Assembly (NCBI GenBank): GCA_023228145.1
Contig: JALOBU010000005.1
Location: forward strand, 103,695-167,694
DNA: 64,000 bases
DNA from: Bacteroidales bacterium
Lineage (GTDB): Bacteria > Bacteroidota > Bacteroidia > Bacteroidales > CAIWKO01
Reading direction: 5' to 3'
The stretch's first letter is position 1. Each line of letters begins with the position of its first letter. Below the pieces are notes generated by a model. That model saw only the letters and a list, made by a program, of their open reading frames with translations, made no database searches and had not been told where the DNA came from. Positions 1-6,842 of the stretch are shown in pieces. The position numbers and the translations under genes were made by a program.

Positions 1-145
1 TATAACATAAACATGCAAAAATCAATTCTTTCAATAAATTGGACACCCTCTGTTTTCATTTAATTTAACAACAACATTTATCTCATTAAACAAAAACAAT
101 TAAATTTTCAGCATTTACAACATGAACGACCGAATCAGGGTATGC

Positions 146-770
146 TTCAATTAAAACCTTTTTCTGTTTTGCAGAACAGGGTTTTTGTTTTAATGTTCGT
201 AAAAAAAATCGAGAAGATTGTCCCGATTTGCAGTCGGGACGGACTTCCGTGAGGGGACTTCAATCAAAACCTTTTTCTGCTTCGCAGAACAGGATTTTTG
301 TTTTAATGTCCGTAAAAAAATGTGAGAAGATTGTCCCGACTTGCAGTCGGGACGGACTTCCGTGAGGGGGGCTTCAATCAAAACCTTTTTCTGCTTCGCA
401 GAACAGGATTTTTGTTTTAATGTCCGTAAAAAAATGCGAGAAGATTGTCCCGTCTTGCAGCCGGGACGGACTTCCGTGAGGGGGGCTTCAATCAAAACCT
501 TTTTCTGCTTCGCAGAACAGGGTTTTTGTTTTAATGTCCGTAAAAAAATACGAGAAGATTATCCCGACTTGCAGTCGGGACGGACTTCCGTGAGGGGGGC
601 TTCAATCAAAACCTTTTTCTGCTTCGCAGAACAGGGTTTTTGTTTTAATGTCCGTAAAAAAATGCGAGAAGATTGTCCCGACTTGCAGCCGGGACGGACT
701 TCCGTGAGGGGGGCTTCAATCAAAACCTTTTTCTGCTTCGCAGAACAGGATTTTTGTTTTAATGCTCGCT
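146..770. repeat. Six-copy tandem array of a 114-bp unit
   Basis: Units begin at 146, 259, 373, 487, 601 and 715, so the period is 113-114 bp, with only a few substitutions between copies. Each unit has a small hairpin (TTCTGC-TTC-GCAGAA) flanked by CAAAACC and GGTTTTTGTTTT, then a second, GC-rich inverted repeat (GTCCCGACT-TGC-AGTCGGGAC), then GGACTTCCGTGAGGGG. The first hairpin followed by a T-rich tract looks like a rho-independent terminator. Because 114 is 38 codons, all six frames stay open for long stretches, which produces false ORFs of about 100-190 codons on both strands. I see no gene in 1-830. Confidence 0.9.
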
Positions 771-790
771 CAGGCAAGCCTGGCTCACTT

Positions 791-825
791 AAAACAAAAA
801 CCCTTCCGTTTAGCGGAAAGGTTTT
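791..825 (-). terminator. Probable original terminator of tRNA-Pro
   Basis: Read on the minus strand, an imperfect stem (CCTTTCCG / CGGAAGG, loop CTAAA) is followed by TTTTTGTTTT. It lies just beyond the displaced tRNA 3' end at 831-873. It is therefore most simply the terminator that followed tRNA-Pro before the mobile element entered. Its flanks (CAAAACC and GGTTTTTGTTTT) resemble those of the hairpin in each 114-bp unit next to it. Confidence 0.6.
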
Positions 826-830
826 GATTG

Positions 831-873
831 GTCGGGGCGAGAAGACTCGAACTTCCGACCCCTTGCACCCCAT
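831..873 (-). other. Attachment site: displaced 3' end of tRNA-Pro
   Basis: These 43 bases are identical to 6667-6709, which is the 3' part of the intact tRNA-Pro gene from the anticodon loop to the end. Identity stops sharply after 873. A perfect partial tRNA copy at the integrase-proximal end of an element, with the whole tRNA at the other end, is the classical product of site-specific integration into a tRNA gene. Confidence 0.92.
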
Positions 874-907
874 AAAATATTTTTGTCTTATCGAAAATTA
901 TTTTAAT

Positions 908-964
908 TTATATTAGCTTGTATTACAGATATTTAAAAAATACCTTATTATATTAGCTTGTATT
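908..964. repeat. 17-bp direct repeats beside the integrase att end
   Basis: TTATATTAGCTTGTATT occurs at 908-924 and again at 948-964, a spacing of 40 bp (about four helical turns). The position, between the left att core and the integrase gene, suggests binding sites for the integrase or an excisionase, but this is inference. Confidence 0.5.
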
Positions 965-989
965 TATCAATAAGGTTTTATTATCTTTG
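957..989 (+). promoter_or_regulatory. Candidate promoter of the integrase
   Basis: A Bacteroidota -7 box TATCTTTG lies at 982-989, with CTTG (3 of 4 bases of the TTTG -33 box) at 957-960 and a 21-bp spacer. It overlaps the second 17-bp direct repeat, so binding there could repress integrase transcription. It is 55 bp upstream of the integrase start. Confidence 0.45.
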
Positions 990-990
990 T

Positions 991-1010
991 GTTACCTTTT
1001 ATGTTACCCT
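991..1010 (+). other. Candidate arm-type integrase binding site, left
   Basis: The 20-mer GTTACCTTTTATGTTACCCT differs at one base from the 20-mer at 6600-6619 at the other end of the element, in the same orientation. Each copy holds two GTTACC half-sites 12 bp apart. Paired sites inside both ends of an integrase-bearing element fit arm-type sites bound by the integrase N-terminal domain. Confidence 0.55.
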
Positions 1011-1043
1011 GAAAAAATCGTATAACTCAATAAAATTAACACA

Positions 1044-2303
1044 ATGGCAAATATAAGAATCTTTTTAAGAACAAACCGAATTATTTTAAAAGATAAACAC
1101 CCGGTTGTTTTAATACTAACTATTGAGGGTAAAAGAAAATATTTTTCTCTTGGTGGTAAAAACAAAGGTTATGCCTGTACTCAAAATGAATGGGATTTTG
1201 AAAAAAACAGATTTAAAAAAAATCATGATAAGTACAAAATAAAAAATCAGATATTAGATAATTTAGAAAGTCAGGCAAATGATATTTTTATCAAAGCTGA
1301 ATATGATAAAATACCAGTATCATTTGAGTATTTTACTAAGCAATTTTCAAAAAAAACAAAGAAATATACTGTATTTACTTTTTTTGATGAAGAAATTGAA
1401 AGGCTTAAAAAATCAGGTTCATTAAGTTATTCCGATACTTTCAAAGCTACAAAAAGTATTATCAATAAATTTTGTGATAATGAAAATCTTAAATTTACTG
1501 ATGTAGATTATAATTTTCTTAAAAGGTTTGAAACATACTGCTTTCAGCATAAGGCAAAATCAAATACTGTTAGTGTATATATGCGAACTTTCCGAACTCT
1601 TTTTAATTCGGCAATAAAAAATGAAATTTGTTTTGAAGTATCCTACCCTTTTAAAAGTCGAAACAATCCAAACGGTTACAGCTTGGAACACCTGAATACT
1701 GAAACACAAAAAAGAGCAATTACACTGGAACAAATGAAACTAATAATAAATTATAAAGTAAAAAAAGAAACAGATTTATTTCATGCAAAAAACATTTTTC
1801 TTTTTAGTTTTTATGCAATAGGAATTAATTTTATTGATATGGCAAATCTTAAATGGAATAATATCATTAATAATAGAATTGAATACAACAGAGCTAAAAC
1901 CGGGGGGCAATTTTCAATATTAATACAGCCGGAACTAAAAAAGATTATTGATTATTATAAGAAAAATAAAAAATCAGATTATATACTACCTATCTTTAAT
2001 GATACTCATGTTACAGCTTTACAGAAATACAATAGAAAAAAGAAAATGCTAAGAAAATTTAATAGTGATTTGCAAACTATTGCAGAAAATTTAGGAATTG
2101 ATTTTAATATTACTTCGTATGTAAGTCGTCATTCATGGGCTACCATACAAAAAGAAAAAGGCACACCCACTGCAATAATCAGCGAGGGCTTAGGACATAA
2201 AACAGAGGCAATAACACAAACTTACCTTAAGAAGTTTGAAAATTCCGTACTGGATGAAGCAAATAGAAATTTGCTTAAGAAATTACAGCAAAAACGAAAA
2301 TAG
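1044..2303 (+). CDS. Tyrosine integrase of the tRNA-Pro element
   Basis: This is a 419-aa site-specific recombinase of the family used by Bacteroidota integrative elements such as CTnDOT. An arm-binding domain fills about residues 1-90, a SAM-like core-binding domain about 105-200, and the catalytic domain about 225-410. Visible catalytic residues are Lys285 (in NRAKTGG), Arg362 (in VSRHSWAT), His385 (in LGH) and the nucleophile Tyr394 (in QTYLKK). The usual first Arg is Asn262 (GINF) and the first His of HxxR is Tyr359. Loss of the first Arg is known in IntDOT, so these changes do not imply an inactive enzyme. It should catalyse integration at, and excision from, tRNA-Pro. Confidence 0.95.
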   Translation: MANIRIFLRTNRIILKDKHPVVLILTIEGKRKYFSLGGKNKGYACTQNEWDFEKNRFKKNHDKYKIKNQILDNLESQANDIFIKAEYDKIPVSFEYFTKQFSKKTKKYTVFTFFDEEIERLKKSGSLSYSDTFKATKSIINKFCDNENLKFTDVDYNFLKRFETYCFQHKAKSNTVSVYMRTFRTLFNSAIKNEICFEVSYPFKSRNNPNGYSLEHLNTETQKRAITLEQMKLIINYKVKKETDLFHAKNIFLFSFYAIGINFIDMANLKWNNIINNRIEYNRAKTGGQFSILIQPELKKIIDYYKKNKKSDYILPIFNDTHVTALQKYNRKKKMLRKFNSDLQTIAENLGIDFNITSYVSRHSWATIQKEKGTPTAIISEGLGHKTEAITQTYLKKFENSVLDEANRNLLKKLQQKRK

Positions 2304-2309
2304 GTAAGT

Positions 2310-2792
2310 ATGAGCAATGAACATTTGAAAGTAAAAGTTTTTGTTAAACCTTTTGTAAAAAAAGTTTTAGAAAAAAAATGTGGTAATCCAGTAGATTTGA
2401 ATTTATGGGATATGAAAAATTACATAAGGTTATTTTTATTGGATTCAATCAAACACCCCAGTAAGCATTATGATTATACTATCAAAAAAAAATATAATTA
2501 TTCAAGAATGACAACAGTTAATATTAAATTAAGCCCTTATGAATTTTTTAAAATAGGGCATGAACTAACATTAACTGACCAAATGAAATTAAATAGAGTT
2601 TTACAAAAACTTGTAAAAAATCAAATATACATAATGCTTGATGTAGGTGAAAAATATCAAAACAAAATTTCAGAGCGAATAAAAGTGGTCAGAAAAACGC
2701 TTAATTTGTCAGAAAAGGATTTAAGCGATTATGCAATAAAAAAAGATTATTACAGATATAGAAAAAAAAGAGGGGAAAATTTTTACACTTAA
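2310..2792 (+). CDS. Hypothetical protein of the mobile element
   Basis: This is a 160-aa, Lys- and Tyr-rich soluble protein with no signal peptide or membrane segment, and I do not recognise its family. It begins six bases after the integrase stop codon and is probably co-transcribed with it. A helical stretch with many charged residues lies at about 115-150. The 266 bp that follow, to the next gene, contain no further gene that I can support. A role in regulating integration or replication is possible only by position. Confidence 0.7.
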   Translation: MSNEHLKVKVFVKPFVKKVLEKKCGNPVDLNLWDMKNYIRLFLLDSIKHPSKHYDYTIKKKYNYSRMTTVNIKLSPYEFFKIGHELTLTDQMKLNRVLQKLVKNQIYIMLDVGEKYQNKISERIKVVRKTLNLSEKDLSDYAIKKDYYRYRKKRGENFYT

Positions 2793-3058
2793 TTTCAACA
2801 ACTTAAGTAATTTTTATTATTTTTTTTTGCACAACTTGTCCTCTCCCAAGTTTATGTATTTTTTTATCATAATTTATTTAACAAAACTCTGAATTAACAG
2901 GGCTTTCAGAAGTTTTCAATTAATACAATAAAAATATTGATTTTAATTATATTGTTTTTGTAAAGCATTATATATTAGTATTTATGATGAAACGCCTTGT
3001 CCTTTTTTTCGCATAAGTGTAGATATAATTTTGCTCATATATTTTAATATAAAAAATT

Positions 3059-3241
3059 ATGACAGCAAAAAATTTACTACCTATCCCGCCAAAAGAAAAA
3101 TTATCAAAAAGAATTATTGTAGCTTTTACTGAAAAGGATTTCAACAATTTTTCAGTATTATGCAAAAAGAGTAAAGTAACAAAGAGCGATTTAATAAGAT
3201 TCTTTGTAAATAAACTTTTGTACGAACAAAACAAAAATTAA
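3059..3241 (+). CDS. Small ribbon-helix-helix-like protein
   Basis: This is a 60-aa basic protein. The segment from about residue 17 to 55 (KRIIVAFTEKDFNNF, then two helices ending in IRFFVNKLL) has the strand-helix-helix pattern of ribbon-helix-helix DNA-binding proteins such as CopG or the MobC accessory proteins of mobilisable elements. It lies four bases upstream of the excisionase-like gene and probably opens that operon. No relaxase follows, so a MobC role is doubtful and a repressor or copy-control role is just as likely. Confidence 0.65.
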   Translation: MTAKNLLPIPPKEKLSKRIIVAFTEKDFNNFSVLCKKSKVTKSDLIRFFVNKLLYEQNKN

Positions 3242-3245
3242 TAAT

Positions 3246-3581
3246 ATGGAAAATCAAAATGAAATTCTTTATTCTTTGTTGCAGGAAATTAAAAGGGATA
3301 TTTCAGAAATTAAAATATTGATACCCGGCAAAGCAAATGATGATCCGGTTAATGATTTAGGGCCTATTGAAATGGCAATGCAAATAACCAATCTTGCGAA
3401 ACCTACCATTTACGCATTGACCAGTAAAAATGAAATACCTTTTATAAAGAAAAACAGAAAACTGTATTTTTCTAAAAAGGATCTGTTATCCTGGTTAAGC
3501 CAGGGTAAACAAAAAACAATCCAGGAAGCAACCGACCAGGTTAATGAGTACATGAGTAAAAACATTAAAAAGAGGGGTTAA
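3246..3581 (+). CDS. Excisionase-like helix-turn-helix protein
   Basis: The 111-aa protein begins with a short coiled coil (about residues 4-25) and then a winged-helix domain of the excisionase/HTH_17 type. The motif EMAMQITNLAKPTIYALTSK is followed by IPFIKKNRKLYFSKKDLLSWL at about 41-85. In Bacteroidota elements such proteins act as excisionases or as regulators of the excision and replication genes. It is two bases upstream of the RepA-like ATPase gene, so the two are surely co-transcribed. Confidence 0.82.
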   Translation: MENQNEILYSLLQEIKRDISEIKILIPGKANDDPVNDLGPIEMAMQITNLAKPTIYALTSKNEIPFIKKNRKLYFSKKDLLSWLSQGKQKTIQEATDQVNEYMSKNIKKRG

Positions 3582-3582
3582 A

Positions 3583-4584
3583 ATGGACTATGAAATAATT
3601 GATTCGATTGTTAAGCGAAACTCTAATAAGATAAAGATTCCAGAGGTTATACAAGAAATTACAGGAACTGATTTATTACTTAATGATATAGAAAAAATAC
3701 CATGCTTATTAGACCCGATATTTCAACAAACAGGAATTGCAGGTTTGGCAGGGAGTTCTGATACTGGAAAGAGTATGTTATTAAGACAATTTTTAATTGA
3801 TTTAGTTACTGGAAATGATAATTTCTTAGGATTTCCGATATATTCGAGATACAGAAGCGGAATTTATGTTTCTTCAGAAGATTTGTATAATGAAACTTCA
3901 TATATATTGAAAAAACAAGCAAGCCGATATAAGCCAGAGGATTTAAAAGAATTAAGATTTGTATTTGATATTGAAAATCTTATTGAGAAATTGGATTCAA
4001 TGCTAACTAATAAAAAAGCTGATGTAATCATTATAGATTGTTTTGCTGATGTATATGGAGAGGAATTAAGAGATACTTCAAAAATCAGGCAGTATTTGCA
4101 TAAATATCAGGAATTAGCACAAAAACATGAATGTTTAATAATATTTATTCACCATTCAATAAAAAGAACGGAAACCTTAGAACCAAGCAAAAATAATCTT
4201 AATAGCGGACAAGGGTTTGAATCAAAAATGAGGGTTGTAATTGAATTACGAGCGGACAATATAAACCCTGATAAAAGGCATTTATGTATTGTAAAAGCAA
4301 ATTATTTGCCAGCCAGTTACAAAAAAGAAAGTTATGTCTTAGAGTATGATAATGATAATTTTTCCTTTTCAAACACCGGGGAGCGTATACTGTTTGAATT
4401 TTTATCGAAAAAAACTGATTCAGATCAGGGTAAGGCAAAATATGAGATAGCAAAGGAACTAAAAGCAGAGGGATATACTCATGAGAAAATTGGCAAAGAG
4501 TTAGGTATTGCAAAGAGTACAGTTTCAAAATTATTTAAAAAATATGAAAATGATGTTTCCAATGTTTCCAATGGAAACAAATGA
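3583..4584 (+). CDS. RepA-like AAA ATPase (RecA-fold replication helicase)
   Basis: This is a 333-aa protein of the AAA_25/RepA type found in plasmids and integrative elements. Walker A is GSSDTGKS at about residues 57-64, and Walker B is DVIIIDC at about 146-152. A conserved HHS follows (about 193-195), and then the GQGFESKMR segment. The C-terminus (about 285-325) is a helix-turn-helix (HEKIGKELGIAKSTVSKLF), which could bind DNA at the origin. The protein probably melts or unwinds an origin during autonomous replication of the excised circle. Iteron-like GTTTCC repeats start inside its last codons, which supports a replication role. Confidence 0.85.
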   Translation: MDYEIIDSIVKRNSNKIKIPEVIQEITGTDLLLNDIEKIPCLLDPIFQQTGIAGLAGSSDTGKSMLLRQFLIDLVTGNDNFLGFPIYSRYRSGIYVSSEDLYNETSYILKKQASRYKPEDLKELRFVFDIENLIEKLDSMLTNKKADVIIIDCFADVYGEELRDTSKIRQYLHKYQELAQKHECLIIFIHHSIKRTETLEPSKNNLNSGQGFESKMRVVIELRADNINPDKRHLCIVKANYLPASYKKESYVLEYDNDNFSFSNTGERILFEFLSKKTDSDQGKAKYEIAKELKAEGYTHEKIGKELGIAKSTVSKLFKKYENDVSNVSNGNK

Positions 4585-4645
4585 AAAATTACCTTTTTAA
4601 ATACGTGTTTCCGTTTCCATTCTCTTAGGATATGGAAACGGAAAC
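4555..4645. repeat. Iteron-like GTTTCC repeats with a 14-bp perfect inverted repeat
   Basis: GTTTCC or its complement occurs at 4555, 4564, 4573 (inverted), 4607, 4613, 4634 (inverted) and 4640 (inverted). The last four form a perfect inverted repeat: GTTTCCGTTTCCAT at 4607-4620 and its complement at 4632-4645, with an 11-base loop. The cluster overlaps the end of the RepA-like gene. It could be a replication origin or operator bound by that protein's C-terminal helix-turn-helix. It has no T-tract, so a terminator is less likely. Confidence 0.55.
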
Positions 4646-4655
4646 GTGAAATAAT

Positions 4656-4922
4656 ATGGAATTGTTACAAACATATAAGAAACTTTATAATAAGATAAAA
4701 TTTTTGGCAGACAATGACAAGCTAAATGACAGGTCATTAAAGGAATATAATGAAATTCTAAAATCAATTTATAATGCTTATTATGATTATGAAAATGAAA
4801 TTTTTGAATTACAAATGCAGGTATTTGTATTAGCAAGACAAATTACAGAATTTCATGAAAAGCAAAAGATCTTTGCAAATAATATAATTGAAATAGAAAG
4901 AAGAAGAACAAAAAAATTATAA
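4656..4922 (+). CDS. Small coiled-coil protein, unknown function
   Basis: The 88-aa protein is rich in Lys, Glu, Asn and Tyr and is predicted helical over its whole length. Heptad-like spacing of Leu/Ile runs from about residue 5 to 80. It starts just past the inverted repeat behind the RepA-like gene, and its end converges on and overlaps by six bases the minus-strand 110-aa gene. I do not recognise the family. The length, helical content and position suggest a partner of the replication or excision proteins, without direct evidence. Confidence 0.6.
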   Translation: MELLQTYKKLYNKIKFLADNDKLNDRSLKEYNEILKSIYNAYYDYENEIFELQMQVFVLARQITEFHEKQKIFANNIIEIERRRTKKL

Positions 4923-5249
4923 TCTCTTACGATATAGCAACCATATCATTTCTCTTGCATGGGCTTCACCATGTTCATCCCTTATACTTTCAAAATCCTT
5001 TTTAATTTCCATATCTTTTAAATAACGATTATATTCTAATATTGCCCGGTATTGATGTAATTGTAAAGCCCTGAAGCGTAAATTTTCAAAGTACCAATTA
5101 TGATATAATATTTTGTATTTACTTTTGGTGTACTTCGTTTTTATTTTATCAAATAATTTTTTGGCTTCAGTATGCCCGCTTTCAGCTTTTTTTTTCAGCT
5201 TAAGGAAATCAATATAATTATCAATTTCTTTATAGAAAACGGCTTTCAT
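4917..5249 (-). CDS. Unknown 110-aa protein coupled to the ATP-grasp gene
   Basis: The protein is basic, helical, and rich in Lys, Tyr, Arg and Glu. It has no signal peptide or cysteine pair, and I do not recognise it. Its ATG overlaps the TGA of the ATP-grasp gene (ATGA), so translation is very probably coupled and the two products likely work together. It could be a substrate, an adaptor or an immunity-like partner of the ligase. It does not look like a typical graspetide precursor, because there is no leader followed by a short acidic repeat core. Confidence 0.7.
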   Translation of the reverse strand: MKAVFYKEIDNYIDFLKLKKKAESGHTEAKKLFDKIKTKYTKSKYKILYHNWYFENLRFRALQLHQYRAILEYNRYLKDMEIKKDFESIRDEHGEAHAREMIWLLYRKRL

Positions 5250-6226
5250 ATTTGCGAAAGTTTAAGACCACACGAAACCATTTGAGCGTTAAAATCTTCA
5301 ATAAATTCCTGCTTTTCCTGAGCTGATGAGTTTGCAACATCTTGTTTGTCTTTGTGATGTTTTTCGCAAAAGTCCAAAATATCTTCAAAGTAATTATGTC
5401 CGGTTACTTCAATAATGTGCGTGCCTGGGTTGCTATTAATTTCGATTAAATAATTGTTGTCTTGATGTTCGATAATATCAACACCGGCAAAGTTTAACCC
5501 TGGTATTGAAGCAACGGCATCAACACAAATTTTTTCTACTTCTTTACTTGCTGTTATTTTTTTCGCCGTGCCTTCTAAACTGACATTTGCCCTGATGTCA
5601 TTTTTCGGGGCCTGTCGCTCCATCGAGCAGACCACTTTATCACCCACCACAATATGACGCTGGTCCTTCCCGCCGTTGTTAAGATATTCCTGCAGTATAA
5701 ATTTCACACCTTTTTTATAATACGATTCCAATGTTAAATTGGTTTGTAGCGGGGATTCCAATAAAATGATATTTGCACCTTTTGAGCCGCTAATTTCCTT
5801 CAAGATAACGCTTAAGCCCCCAAGCTTTTCAATCATAAATGCAATGTTTTTAGGTTGTACTGCATACCATTGTTTAGGCACTTTGATTTTATTAGCAGAG
5901 CATATTTGAGCCGTTTTAATCTTATTAGCACATGTATTGATGGCCCAGGCACTTTGCAAGCTCCATTTGTGCATATTGACTTGTAATTGAATCAAAACCT
6001 GGCAGGCATAATCTCTGTTAGTTCCTATCCTGGTTATCACACAGTCCCAGTTTTTCGCCTTCAGCTTTTCATTTTCATTGTGATAGAGTGCATCCCAGCC
6101 TTTAGGATTATCACTTAAATAAATATTGAAGTCCACGGGGTCGAATACTTCAATATAATGTTTTCTTTTTTCTGCAGTTTCGACCAATTTCTTTTGGCTA
6201 CTGCCGGACAATACAAGTATATTCAT
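5246..6226 (-). CDS. RimK-like ATP-grasp ligase, cargo of the element
   Basis: The 326-aa enzyme (ATG at 6226; a TTG at 6253 would add nine residues) is of the RimK/ATP-grasp class. Such enzymes join a carboxylate, activated as acyl phosphate, to an amine or thiol. The nucleotide-binding strand with the glycine loop is VILKEISGSKGANIIL, and the hinge region FILQEYL is followed by a conserved Arg. The metal-binding carboxylates and Asn are in GVDIIE and LIEINSNPG near residues 255-280. The N-terminal domain (MNILVLSGSSQKKL) is the pre-ATP-grasp fold. The substrate is unknown. It is the first gene of a two-gene operon oriented against the replication genes, and it has its own palindromic upstream region. 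Confidence 0.85.
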   Translation of the reverse strand: MNILVLSGSSQKKLVETAEKRKHYIEVFDPVDFNIYLSDNPKGWDALYHNENEKLKAKNWDCVITRIGTNRDYACQVLIQLQVNMHKWSLQSAWAINTCANKIKTAQICSANKIKVPKQWYAVQPKNIAFMIEKLGGLSVILKEISGSKGANIILLESPLQTNLTLESYYKKGVKFILQEYLNNGGKDQRHIVVGDKVVCSMERQAPKNDIRANVSLEGTAKKITASKEVEKICVDAVASIPGLNFAGVDIIEHQDNNYLIEINSNPGTHIIEVTGHNYFEDILDFCEKHHKDKQDVANSSAQEKQEFIEDFNAQMVSCGLKLSQI

Positions 6227-6289
6227 TTTAATAAGTTTTAATAATTTCGACAAACTTACTTACTGAAATTGTCATTTGAAAGGACAAAA

Positions 6290-6317
6290 AAATTATCCGT
6301 TTGTAAACGGATAATTT
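6290..6317. promoter_or_regulatory. Perfect 13-bp palindrome upstream of the ATP-grasp gene
   Basis: AAATTATCCGTTT at 6290-6302 is followed by GT and then by its exact reverse complement at 6305-6317. The two-base centre is too short for a terminator loop, so a dimeric repressor operator is more likely. It lies 64 bp upstream of the ATP-grasp start codon. The remaining stretch to 6599 holds no gene that I can see, only a short palindrome (CGTCATGACG, 6342-6351) and A-runs. Confidence 0.5.
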
Positions 6318-6599
6318 CAACATATAACATAAAAAAAAAAACGTCATGACGAAAACCTGACAGGGCGGTGCAGGGTCATTTGAGTAAAATTGATACTATT
6401 TTATTGTTTTCGCACTCAATGAAAATACATATTCAATTGAAAATTAAAGAAGTACAAAAAAATATACTTAATAAAAATGGGAAAAGTATGTTTTTTTTGA
6501 AGTATAATGACATTGAATAACAGGAATGACAATGAATACAACTACTTTGTTTATATAAAAAGTTAATTTTTGAAAGTTATAACCAAAATAATATTTAAT

Positions 6600-6619
6600 G
6601 TTACCCTTTATGTTACCCT
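6600..6619 (+). other. Candidate arm-type integrase binding site, right
   Basis: GTTACCCTTTATGTTACCCT matches the 20-mer at 991-1010 at 19 of 20 bases, in the same orientation. It ends 47 bp inside the right att core. Together the two copies look like integrase arm sites flanking the element. Confidence 0.55.
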
Positions 6620-6656
6620 AAAATAAAAAAAGGTTTTAGAAAACTCTAAAACCCTT
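6620..6656 (-). terminator. Terminator of tRNA-Pro supplied by the element
   Basis: The stem GGTTTTAGA / TCTAAAACC (6632-6640 and 6645-6653, loop AAAC) is followed on the minus strand by TTTTTTATTT. It lies just beyond the tRNA 3' end and within the mobile element. It replaces the original terminator now stranded at about 791-825. Confidence 0.75.
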
Positions 6657-6666
6657 TATTTTGTAA

Positions 6667-6709
6667 GTCGGGGCGAGAAGACTCGAACTTCCGACCCCTT
6701 GCACCCCAT
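6667..6709 (-). other. Attachment site within tRNA-Pro
   Basis: This 43-bp copy of the att core covers the tRNA from the anticodon loop to its 3' end plus one base. It is identical to 831-873. The element restores the tRNA sequence on integration, so the gene stays functional. Confidence 0.92.
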
Positions 6710-6741
6710 GCAAGTACGCTAGCCAACTGCGCCACGCCCCG
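6668..6741 (-). tRNA. tRNA-Pro(GGG)
   Basis: The 74-base gene folds as a full cloverleaf. The acceptor is CGGGGCG/CGCCCCG, the D stem GCGC/GCGT, and the anticodon stem CTTGC/GCAAG with loop ATGGGGT (anticodon GGG). The T arm is GGAAG-TTCGAGT-CTTCT and the discriminator base is A. The first pair C1-G72 and G37 after the anticodon are usual for bacterial tRNA-Pro. The CCA end is not encoded. Its 3' half is the integration target of the neighbouring element. Confidence 0.95.
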
Positions 6742-6750
6742 AAATTTTTG

Positions 6751-6783
6751 CAAATATATAATTTTTTCACAATACTTTGCAAT
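6751..6783 (-). promoter_or_regulatory. Promoter of tRNA-Pro
   Basis: On the minus strand, ATTG (complement of 6780-6783) and TATATTTG (complement of 6751-6758) are separated by 21 bp. They match the Bacteroidota -33 TTTG and -7 TAnnTTTG boxes. The -7 box ends ten bases before the first tRNA base. Confidence 0.6.
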
Positions 6784-6842
6784 CACTCAAAATATTTAAC
6801 GACAAAATGACAGTTGCTATTGAATTTATACTTATGGTACAC

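Larger units (their letters stand above)
831..6709. mobile_element. Integrative element inserted in tRNA-Pro(GGG)
   Basis: The element is bounded by 43-bp direct repeats of the tRNA-Pro 3' end, offset by 5836 bp. Its content, in order, is a tyrosine integrase, an unknown protein, a ribbon-helix-helix protein, an excisionase-like HTH protein, a RepA-like ATPase, an iteron-like region, a coiled-coil protein, and a minus-strand cargo pair (ATP-grasp ligase and a 110-aa protein). There is no recognisable relaxase, conjugation gene, capsid or terminase. It is therefore a minimal element that either relies on a helper for transfer or is a satellite. The integrase sits 170 bp from the left att site, as usual for such elements. 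Confidence 0.88.

Noticed and set aside
146..770. CRISPR array
   Set aside because: Units are 114 bp and identical throughout, with no short repeat alternating with unique spacers, and no cas gene is present.
190..916. Long open frames on both strands across the 114-bp repeats
   Set aside because: The unit length is 38 codons, so open frames repeat in phase. The translations are the same 38 residues over and over, with no coding signal.
2793..3058. Relaxase or oriT in the gap after the second gene
   Set aside because: No coding frame on the plus strand, and no recognisable nick-site motif or hairpin that I could support. The 88-codon minus-strand frame that runs into 3234 is antisense to the RHH gene.
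6290..6317. XerCD dif site
   Set aside because: The length (28 bp) is right, but the arms do not match dif consensus arms, and the centre is two bases instead of six.
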